From Epiperipatus broadwayi (Eukaryota > Onychophora > Udeonychophora > Euonychophora > Peripatidae): a stretch of DNA of 64,000 bases. This document shows, one piece after another, positions 12,157 to 23,731 of this stretch (position 1 is its first letter; every line of letters starts with the position of its first letter). The notes under the pieces were generated by a model. It saw only the letters and a program-made list of their open reading frames with translations, was not told the origin of the DNA and searched no databases. Location of the stretch: contig JAQFVV010006216.1 of the NCBI GenBank assembly GCA_028023455.1, positions 377,001 through 441,000 on the forward strand, read 5' to 3'. A program made the translations under genes and the position numbers.

Positions 12157-13594
12157 TATAATTTGGAAAAGTTAAAACATGCAAATCTCTTTTCATTCAA
12201 TTTTAATTAAAGAAAAAATAATGTTAAAACTGAATAGTAAATTGTATTAAAAATATATGTGCGTGAAAGTTAGGGAAGATTATCATTGAAAAACACGGTA
12301 ATGGCTATTAGATATTAATTAATATAAAACAATACGTTTTTGCATGGCTATTACTAATTAAGCAATCTTTCAAAACACGTTTATCAAAGGATTAATTGAT
12401 AAAGAATTTGACAACAGATCTTTGCTGGAGATATCAGAAAGACAACACGTTGCAGGTATAAATAGACCTTTTTTATCGGACAGTATTCATTCCACAAATT
12501 AATTGAGTGAGATCAGTTCACAAAGTTATTGAGAGAGTTCAGTTCGGAAATTAATTGAGTCAGCTAAGAAACAAAATGCAGTGCTGAAAAAATTTTGGAA
12601 CGCACGTTCACCTCCAGCCCAGATGTCCGAGAAAACAGCAGATCTGCCCGTGAAATAATGTCAGCTTAACATCTTAGAAAATCTCTGTCAGTATCTATTT
12701 GTCCCCAATAGCAATAATCGTGGAAATCAGGAAACTCAGCAAGGAAACGTCCCAGCCGGCTGGTAAGCATTTATAATGGAAATATCCTCACCGAAAGCAG
12801 CCTCCAAAGAACAAAATTCTACATCAACATTCAAAATCCTAGGTAAAACATTTGCTTATTTTTGTTATACTGTAATAGCCATGGCATTTCATTAATTCGT
12901 GCGAATCCTCCAAGAGTCTAATTATATGAACTCAATATCATACATAAATGAACTATTTATATGTGTGTGATTCAATTTCAAATGCTATGTAGTCCTTTAT
13001 TATCATTATTATGTGTGTGCATGAGATAATATGTGCATGGTCATTATATCAATATTTATTAGTTAAATTAGAATGTTTTGTTGTTAAATCTATAGGAATG
13101 TTTAAACTATTTAGAAATGTTAATTTAAAATATGCGTGTGTTTTATTAGAATTATAAAATGTTTAAATTTAGTAAATAAATGTTAGTTAATAAATTATCT
13201 TTAAAATTAAACTATATTTGTCGGTCAATTCTTTTTATCAATTCTTTTTAACAAATTCTTTTATTAATTCTTTTAATCACTAATAAAGTATAATCTATTA
13301 GTGATTACAAACAGCTGAGCTAGTCGTGGATTTAGGCGTTGGGTTAGTTGCCACTATTCAAAGTGCGTTGTCTATTCTTTTAGAATAAGCAGCTGGCGCC
13401 CGTGTTTATACACAAACAAAAAAGTGCTTTGAACTTGGTGTTGAACTCAACAGTCAAGAAGAAGTTATGTCCTGGAAATGTAACGTTAGTTATATACTTT
13501 ATAGCTATCGTTTGGGCATACATACTCTCCGAGTATGTTCTTCTCTGCCTAAGAGGCCGGTGATTCGAATATACATATTCGAATACGGTTCAAT
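12157..13594 (+). repeat. Right arm of the foldback element
   Basis: Inverted copy of 10567-12005. On the plus strand it holds TATAAATAG (12457-12465), a short frame starting MSEKTADL near 12622, and the MEISSPKAASKEQ frame near 12778, broken by the same CCTAG/GTAAAAC donor-like site near 12840. The order of promoter, short exon and donor looks like the leader of an LTR-type element, but no coding body follows. Confidence 0.85.
12457..12465 (+). promoter_or_regulatory. TATA box in the right arm
   Basis: TATAAATAG preceded by gttgcagg. Together with the left-arm box it makes a divergent, outward-firing promoter pair about 750 bp apart around the spacer. Confidence 0.4.
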
Positions 13595-13749
13595 ATATAT
13601 ATATTTGCTACTTACATATCATCCCGTCTTCAAAGCTTGGCAACCATTTTTTACTTAGACAATTTCAGGGAGACAATAAATATTTAAAACAAAATGGTTA
13701 ATAAGAACCAATTGTATTTAATATTGAGATTTATATATGGATATACCTA

Positions 13750-14457
13750 AATAAGATTTACTGTACTAAAACTACTTTTAAATCCAGATTGTTCTCGTGA
13801 TAGATGGAAATTCAATGTTCTCTGTAGATGAATTGTAATTATCATGGTACAAATTTTGTATAAAACTGATAAAAGGCTGATAGGTCTGTAATTTCTAATA
13901 TCTTCTTTATCACATTTTTAAAATATTAATATTAATATTAATATTGCATTATTCTAAGCATCTGATAAATCTTTATCATTTAGACATTTGGCATATAATT
14001 TTGCTAAAAAAAATTATTTCTTCATCTGATTCTTTTAATGCCATCATTACCTGGAGCATTTTGATTCTTCATAAATTTAATTGCATGTCTCACTTCTTCA
14101 TTTAAATTCTGGGCAATTCACAAGATATAATAGATATAGGATGTACTTGTTCTTTATTACTATATAATTCTTGATAGAAGTTTTCTATTCATTTCATGAT
14201 GTCATCTTTCATAATAGTAATAATTCCATCTTTTTTTCTTATTGCAGATATAAATTTCCTATCAATACCAAAATGTTGTTTTACACTATTGAGGCTTTTA
14301 TTGTCTTCTACAGCTTTCCTTGCTATTCCACAGTTATACTTTCTTAAATCATGTTCAACTCTTTTCTGCAACATTTTAAAAAATTTGATATATTCAATCC
14401 TTTTTAATGCATCATTTTTGTATATCTTCATATTCCTTCTTCATAAATTCTCTAGTC
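13750..14457 (-). pseudogene. LINE RT upstream segment in inverted orientation (5' inversion)
   Basis: Read on the minus strand, this is the linker and early RT region of an RTE/CR1-like LINE. At 14431-14189 a frame contains YNCGIARKAVEDNKSL and KKDGIIT, the usual spacer before the RT. Further along come a HAIKFMKNQNAPGNDGI block (the KAPGPDGI-like RT motif 0), a YQPFISF relic of NYRPISL, and EQSGFKSSFSTV (the QAGFR...ST motif). It is broken by several frameshifts. It ends at the same codons (STVNLI) at which the forward segment at 14458 resumes (STVDYI), so both are parts of one insertion. Confidence 0.8.
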
Positions 14458-15609
14458 AGTACAGTAGATTATATCCAGGTAATGAAAAAAGTTATAAAAA
14501 GGACAAATGATTATGAGTTGCCATTATGCTTTGGATTTGTATATTATAAAAAGGCATTTGATTCTGTAAACATTTCTTCAGTGATTAAAGCACTGGATTA
14601 CCAAGGTATAGATCCAGGATATTGTCATATATTAAAAAATATTTATAAAACTGCAACAGCAACAATTACATTACATAATGATACTATGAAAGTCAACATT
14701 GAAAGGGGTGTGTAAGACAGGGTGATTCCATATCTCCAAAACTATTTATGGTAATGCTGCAAGAAATATTTTGTGGATTAAAATGGGAAGATAAAGGAGT
14801 GAAAGTTAATGCAGATTATTTATGTCATTTAGATTTTGCACATGATGCAGCCATTTTTTTTCAAATAATGCTTTAGAGCTGCAGAAAATGTTGCAGGAGT
14901 TATCAGATGAAAGTAGGACTAAAGATAAATGTTAAAAAAACTAAAGGAATGTTTAATGGATTTTTTCAAAATATGAAAATAATGATTGATTATGATAGGT
15001 TAGAAGAAGTTAACAGTTAGAAATACTTTGGTCAGATTATTAATATAGGGGAAATGTAATGAATGAAATTAATCAAGAATTGAACTTGGTCAGTGTGTTT
15101 TTGTTAGAAATAACTTGATACTAAAAAGAAATATGCCTATGTGTTTGAAAAGAAAAGTTTTTAATAAATGTGTTTTATCAGTTCTTACTTATAGATCTGA
15201 GACTTGGACACTTAATAGATGAGCAATACAGAGATGTCAGACGACTCAAAGAAGTATGGAGAGATGCAAGTTGGGAGTTACAAGAAGAGATTGAAAACAC
15301 AATATATGGATAAGAGAACAAACAGGTGTTACTGACCTCATTGAAAAAATTAAAAAACTGAAGTGGAGATGGGCTGGACATATTTCTAGAAGAAATGATA
15401 ATAGAAAAACAATTAAAACCTTAAACAGGATTCCAAGAGATTGTAAAAGACCCAGAAACAGACCATATAAGATATGGATGGATGAAATAAAAAAGTGTGC
15501 ACGGTTGATGCGGAGAAAAGAAACTAAAGATCAGAGAATATGGATTAACCATGGAGAGACCTTCACCATCCTGTGGATTGATAATGGTTGTTGATGATAA
15601 TGATGATAT
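14458..15609 (+). pseudogene. LINE RT and 3' part, forward segment of the twin-primed copy
   Basis: The plus-strand reading continues the same LINE: STVDYIQ, then the RT motif A region FVYYKKAFDSV, then a GV-RQGDSISPKLF motif (the frame shifts at about 14713), and a degraded active site LDFAHDAAIF in place of LRFADD. The region near 15190-15400 keeps relics of the C-terminal part (SETWTLN-like, REQTGVTDLIEK, WAGH, RRNDN). The end reads like TLWIDNG followed by TGAT-type repeats at about 15583-15609. Many frameshifts and stops, so inactive. Confidence 0.85.
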
Positions 15610-15660
15610 GTAAGTAATAATAATATTTCAAATTGACATCTGAATTTCTTCAAAATAATA

Positions 15661-15900
15661 TATGTAAACTTATAAATAAATATTAGAAAATACAGTAATT
15701 AAAAATTTAAAAAGAACAAATAATATAAATGTAACTTAGGAGCACTTTTGACTATCCTCATAGTTTTAGACTTTTCAAAGTATTAGTTGACATAGACTAT
15801 GAGGATGGTCGGAAGCACTCCTAAGTGACGTTTATATTTTTTGTTCTTTTTAAAAAATTTTAATTACTGTATTTGCTAGTATTTATTTATAAGTTTATGT
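15661..15900. mobile_element. ~240-bp hairpin element (MITE-like)
   Basis: Two arms of about 104 bp (15661-15764 and 15796-15900) are inverted copies around a ~31-bp loop. Landmarks are cttaggagcac and actatcctcatagt on the left, mirrored as actatgaggatggt and gcactcctaag on the right. The arms differ at a few positions. It has no coding capacity. It sits just downstream of the LINE end. Confidence 0.75.
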
Positions 15901-15972
15901 ATATATATATATATATGTATATATATTTATTTATAAGTTTATGTATATATATATATATATGTATATATATTG
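15901..15972. repeat. (TA)n-rich local duplication
   Basis: A block of atatat followed by gtatatatatttatttataagttt is present twice with TA runs between the copies. Confidence 0.7.
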
Positions 15973-16009
15973 TAAAGCTCTCAAAATTAAGTTTATTTAA
16001 ATATTTCAA

Positions 16010-16538
16010 ATGCATTCACCTGTTAGTAATAGAACATTAAACAGGTTAGTATATGCACAACATTTCAAAAGATTATTCTCCCTTTTTCAGATGTTGCTAT
16101 CCTGACTAGTGACAATACTAGTATGGGATTTGATCTTGGATTCTTAGATTATTGGGTATTGAATTTTAAGGAAATACTCCAACCAACTGTGTCATCCTGC
16201 CAAAGGCAACAGTCAGTAGAAGTTTCAGATAATTATATATGAGCTTCCTCCTGAATTCTCCACTTTTTCCTAAAAACAAAGTTTATTAGTGGTTTCCATA
16301 TATTATGTAGAGTCACACTAGGTTTGGATTATGTGAATGTTTGCCATTGTCATGTGAGCAGCTTCTTTAAATATTATTCTTTATATCTTTTCTACTCTAT
16401 CTAATATTTTTGTACTTTTCCAATTGTACATATGTTCATTGGCACAAACATGGTCTGCTACCTTAGACATCTGTTTTCTCTCTTCTGATTATCAGTTTGT
16501 GGTCTTGCAAACACTTTTCAATGGGATGACCAGTCTCA

Positions 16539-16540
<2 letters not shown>
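16010..16540 (-). pseudogene. Penelope-like element, GIY-YIG C-terminal part and 3' end
   Basis: On the minus strand a decayed GIY-YIG endonuclease tail is readable with frameshifts: RLVIPLKSVCK (relic of the IGETxR...EH stretch), KVADHVCANEHMYNWKST, KILDRVEK and KEAAHM. The block H(...)NH..W...KILDRE...KEA.HM is the usual end of PLE GIY-YIG domains. It is the continuation of the segment at 17488-18060, cut by the retrozyme array at 16541-17487. The same family occurs at 45.4-46.7 kb without that insertion, which lets the break be placed. Confidence 0.8.
16055..16100 (-). ncRNA. Degenerate hammerhead-like core at PLE 3' end
   Basis: On the minus strand CTGAAAA, AAGGG, a short loop, CTTTT, then GAAATGTTGTGC. 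AAGGG and CTTTT can pair with G-U wobbles, and the order CTGANGA-stem II-GAAA is that of PLE hammerheads. The final A of the first box is kept but the G8 position reads A, so the copy is probably inactive. The paralogous stretch at 45445-45500 is more decayed. Confidence 0.4.

Positions 16541-16590
<50 letters not shown>
16541..16590. repeat. (TA)n tract on the left of array B
   Basis: About 50 bp of TA between the interrupted PLE (ending caccaatatat) and the first retrozyme unit. Confidence 0.9.
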
Positions 16591-16591
<1 letters not shown>

Positions 16592-16872
16592 CACGCTCTT
16601 AACTTTACATATTTGTAAGTGCAAGCTATATATAAGTCATGTGACATCTGACTTGTTACTATTACTATTATTATTTTGCTGTTGTGGCTTTAGCTAAATT
16701 AAAGAGCTAAGCCTACTAATATATGGAGTATCTGAATTAAGTTCAGTCCCATATGATTTTTTCAGTTGGAGAGCTGACTTTAAAGACATGTAGATGTCTA
16801 AAAGTTCAGATCTTCTTCTAACAATTATCTTTTAGATAAATGCTTTGCTTGAGTTGGTTTTTTAGATCTAAT

Positions 16873-16928
16873 GTCCCAACTCCTCACTGAAGAGACCCAT
16901 AGGTCGAAACCGGTCTGGGGATGGGGAC
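16873..16928 (+). ncRNA. Type I hammerhead ribozyme, intact (array B, unit 1)
   Basis: Stem I is GTCCC (16873-16877) with GGGAC (16924-16928) plus TCCTCA with TGGGGA. The core CTGAAGA is at 16887-16893, stem II GACC-CATA-GGTC follows, then GAAA at 16906-16909, stem III palindrome ACCGGT (16909-16914) and C17 at 16915. All invariant bases fit CUGANGA...GAAA...UH, and both stem I segments pair. The TGG and CA bulge asymmetry in stem I leaves room for the loop contacts seen in fast hammerheads, which I cannot verify. Confidence 0.9.
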
Positions 16929-17295
16929 CATTTAAAATAAAAATGATTTGAATGCCTTCTCTTGTAGTAGCATTTATCATAAATAAAAAAAAAAGCTTGT
17001 TTAGAGCTATTAGCACGCTCTTAACTTTACATATTTGTAAGTGCAAGCTATACATAAGTCATGTGACATCTGACTTGTTACTATTACTATTATTATTTTG
17101 CTGTTGTGGCTTTAGCTAAATTAAAGAGCTAAGCCTACTAATATATGGAGTATCTGAATTAATTTCAGTCCCATATGATTTTTTCAGTTGGAGAACTGAC
17201 TTTAAAGACATGTAGATGTCTAAAAGTTTCAGATCTTCTTCTAGCAATTATCTTTTAGATAAATGCTTTGCTTGAGTTGGTTTTTTAGATCTAAT

Positions 17296-17351
17296 GTCCC
17301 AACTCCTCACTGAAGAGACCCATAGGTCGAAACCGGTCTGGGGATGGGGAC
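17296..17351 (+). ncRNA. Type I hammerhead ribozyme, intact (array B, unit 2)
   Basis: Same module as at 16873, shifted by exactly 423 bp: CTGAAGA at 17310-17316, GACC-CATA-GGTC, GAAA, ACCGGT, C17 at 17338, and GGGAC closing stem I at 17347-17351. With its partner it defines one complete self-excising monomer, 16916-17338. Confidence 0.9.
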
Positions 17352-17447
17352 CATTTAAAATAAAAATGATTTGAATGCCTTCTCTTGTAGTAGCATTTAT
17401 CATAAATAAAAAAAAAAAGCTTGTTTAGAGCTATTAGCACGCTCTTA

Positions 17448-17452
<5 letters not shown>

Positions 17453-17487
<35 letters not shown>
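17453..17487. repeat. (TA)n tract on the right of array B
   Basis: About 35 bp of TA between the truncated third retrozyme unit and the resumed PLE sequence. Confidence 0.9.
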
Positions 17488-17490
<3 letters not shown>

Positions 17491-18060
17491 CCACAGTCAC
17501 ATGGTATTAAATAGATGCAGTTTTTTTTCTTTTCAGCATTTCAAGTTTGGGCTTTGAAGATGTTAGAAATTCTTCATAGTGTGGTATGGCTCTGAAAAGC
17601 TGCTCTGATGTTATACTGATTGCAGATTTTCCTTAACCCATCTGCTATTTTTGGAATGTCTGGGTACACTATAGTACCAATATTTCTTTTTTTTTCTTTG
17701 ATGGTTTTTTTTTTATTGTGTATTTAAAGTTTTCTTAATAACAGCTGATGGATAACCATTTTTCATAAGAGTTCGTTCTATATAGATTTTTTTCTTTTTC
17801 CAAATAGTAAGTTTCTGAACAAACTTCTTTTGCTTTGTTCCATAGTAATAGTATTACTACATGTTTTGTGTTTCTGGTATGATTGAGTGTATAGGCTAGT
17901 TATTTTCCTGTATGTGTGTGTTTTCAGTAAACTGTAAGTTTGATTTTGTCATGAAGGAGTCTTGTCACAAGAACATTCTAAGAATGCCAATTTTGTTTTT
18001 GTTCTGATTCTATTGTGAATTTAATTAAAGGGGATATGCTGTTGATGTGTGCACATACTT
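17488..18060 (-). pseudogene. Penelope-like element, RT-to-GIY-YIG linker part
   Basis: The minus strand reads PLE linker motifs across frameshifts: KHTHTGKYLAY (YRKPTHTGRYL-like), NTKHVVILL, KEVCSETYYLEKE, then a PKIADGLRKICNQYNI-like stretch and KNCIYLIP just before the GIY-YIG start. These are in the correct PLE order and continue into 16540-16010 after the retrozyme array is skipped. The RT fingers and palm are missing, so the copy is 5' truncated at about 18060. Confidence 0.8.
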
Positions 18061-22182
<4,122 letters not shown>

Positions 22183-22330
22183 CCCTGAAGGCATATCAGT
22201 CTGATGTTGTGATTTTTAAGATAATGTCTCCAAGTGATCTGCAGACACATGTAATCGCTAAAATGTGGCCACAGATCATGAGAACATGGTACATTAAAAA
22301 TCACAAGATTAGACTGATATGCCTTCAGGG
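22183..22330. mobile_element. 148-bp MITE with TA target duplication (mariner/Tc1-like)
   Basis: Terminal inverted repeats of about 34 bp start CCCTGAAGGCATATCAGTCT and end in the mirror sequence ...ATATGCCTTCAGGG. The left repeat is 22183-22216 and the right 22297-22330, with a few mismatches. Both sides are flanked directly by TA (22181-22182 and 22331-22332), the target duplication of the Tc1/mariner superfamily. It has no coding capacity, so it is non-autonomous. Confidence 0.85.
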
Positions 22331-22529
22331 TAATAGGTCATCGGTTGAATTATCCAGGTCATGTGATAAAAACTATTCAAAAATTTAAAAAATCTGATGC
22401 AGGTCAGGCAAATACTAAAAAAAAAATAATAAAAAAAAATGTGTACATTCATGCATCAAAATAATTTAGAAAAAACTATATTATAATTTATAAAACCACC
22501 CCATATTATGCTCAATTATAAAAAACAGC

Positions 22530-22595
22530 GTGTAGCACTGGAGTTGGCAGGGGGGTCTCCACTGTTTCTGATGAGCCGAAGGCTCGGCGTACACC
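22530..22595 (+). other. GC-rich structured motif with a CTGATGA-GAGCC/GGCTC hairpin
   Basis: GTGTA (22530-22534) can pair with TACAC (22590-22594), an inner ctggag/ctcca hairpin lies at about 22538-22563, and CTGATGA (22568-22574) overlaps the GAGCC-GAA-GGCTC hairpin. This looks like a three-way junction of hammerhead type, but the expected GAAA after stem II reads GGCG, so a working hammerhead is not supported. It stands out in GC content from its surroundings. Confidence 0.35.
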
Positions 22596-22629
22596 TTGTA
22601 TTACTCTCATAGCTGTAATTTTTATAATT

Positions 22630-22767
22630 GCCGATGAAATTACGAAAAATAATTTTCTGTATGATATAATTCAGAAATTAAAAATTAAATTAAAAATTGC
22701 CAATGAATTTACGAAAAATAATTTTCTGTATGATATAATTCAGAAATTAAAAATTAAATTAAAACGT
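22630..22767. repeat. 69-bp tandem duplication
   Basis: Two copies beginning gcc(g/a)atgaa(a/t)ttacgaaaa at 22630 and 22699 are almost identical. Confidence 0.85.
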
Positions 22768-22779
22768 AATTCAATGTCA

Positions 22780-23490
22780 GTTTGAGAATTGTAGAAATAT
22801 TAACAAAAAATTTTTGTAAATTTTAAATAAACAGCTAAATAAAAAAGATGCGATTTAATGCAAATCTGGTATTAATGGCATCGAGAAAATGCCGCACTTT
22901 TACATGCATTTGGTAATTTTAAAAATGTACTGTATATTGCAAAATTGTTTTAAAAAATTATTGCAAATTATTTACACATTAAAAACGTAATGTAGAAATA
23001 TTAACAAAAAGTTTTTGTACATTTAAAATAAACAAATAAAACACTTTACCCGAATTAATGTGAATCTGGCATTAATAGCGTCCTTGGAGAAACCGTATTA
23101 TCGCATGCATTTGGTAATGTAGATTCCAAATTTGTTTTAAAAAATTATTGAAAATTATTTACACATTAAATGTAATTCAATGTAAGTTTCAGAATTGTAG
23201 AAATATTAACAAAAAAATTTTGTAAATTTAAAATAAACAGATAAATAAAAAACACTTTACCGGAGAATAAATTATTTACACATTAAACGTAATTCAATGT
23301 AAGTTTCAGATTTGTAGAAATATTAACAAAAAATTTTTGAAAATTTAAAATAAACAGATAAATAAAAAAAATTTTTACCGGAATAAATTATTTACACATT
23401 AAACATAATTCAATGTAAGTTTGAGATTTGTAGAAATATTAACAAAAAATTTTTGTAAATTTAAAATAAACAGATAAATAAAACACTTTA
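22780..23490. repeat. AT-rich satellite, ~117-bp and ~205-bp periods
   Basis: The word gtagaaatattaacaaaaa recurs near 22788, 22990, 23195, 23312 and 23429. The first three are about 203-205 bp apart and the last three about 117 bp apart, so the long unit appears to be the short one plus a taatgtgaatctggcatt-type insert. Confidence 0.8.
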
Positions 23491-23731
23491 CGAATTAACA
23501 GCTCAAAAAAGTAACTGTGATGCCATGGATAGCACAATAGACAGAAAAATCAAAAAATTTCCCAACCTCTCTCTGAATTTTAAATCTTGCAGGTGAAAAA
23601 AAAAAGTGACTCTCTGATGGATTAATCACGCCAGTCACTTTGTTGCCATGACAATGTTGTCATGCAAAAAACGTCAATGTCTACTGGAAAGGAAATCAGT
23701 AGATCAAATACGTCATCGGTTGAATTATCCA

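Larger units (their letters stand above)
10567..13594. mobile_element. Foldback element with ~1.44-kb inverted arms
   Basis: The two halves are reverse complements of each other. The left arm (10567-12005, 1439 bp) and right arm (12157-13594, 1438 bp) differ by scattered substitutions and flank a unique 151-bp spacer. The outer end is ATTGAACCGTATTCGAATA and itself contains a palindrome (TTCGAATATGCGTATTCGAA). The inner end is at ccaaattatat. No transposase is encoded. The nearly equal arm lengths and the presence of another arm at 42.5 kb show a repeat family, not an isolated local inversion. It could be a foldback transposon or two LTR-like repeats in inverted orientation. Confidence 0.85.
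16591..17452 (+). mobile_element. Retrozyme tandem array B, two monomers of ~423 bp
   Basis: Units start with the same word gcacgctcttaact at 16591, 17013 and 17437, giving periods of 422 and 424 bp; the third unit is cut after a few bases by (TA)n. The two units are nearly identical along their whole length, far more alike than the old LINE copies nearby, so the array is young or homogenised. Each unit has one hammerhead ribozyme with an intact core. Cleavage after 16915 and 17338 would release a 423-nt RNA. No coding capacity. A short A-run is present before the unit boundary (about 16987). The class is established knowledge (metazoan retrozymes); transcription and circularisation here are inferred. 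Confidence 0.85.
22337..23731. repeat. Segment bounded by 20-bp direct repeats, with internal satellite
   Basis: The word gtcatcggttgaattatcca occurs at 22337-22356 and again at 23712-23731. Between them lie the structured GC-rich motif at 22530-22595, a 69-bp duplication (22630-22767) and a longer tandem satellite (22780-23490). The direct repeats may be a long target duplication, terminal repeats of an element, or part of a larger satellite unit. No coding region is present. Confidence 0.6.

Noticed and set aside
16825-17500. Minus-strand frames ending DRFRPMGLFSEELGH across array B
   Set aside because: Antisense readings of the hammerhead module (the same residues appear in array A for this reason), not a protein family.
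22530-22595. True hammerhead at 22.5 kb
   Set aside because: CTGATGA and a good stem II are present, but the invariant GAAA reads GGCG; kept only as a structured motif.
22337-23490. CRISPR-like array in the satellite at 22.8-23.5 kb
   Set aside because: Units are adjacent tandem repeats without unique spacers, and the context is eukaryotic.
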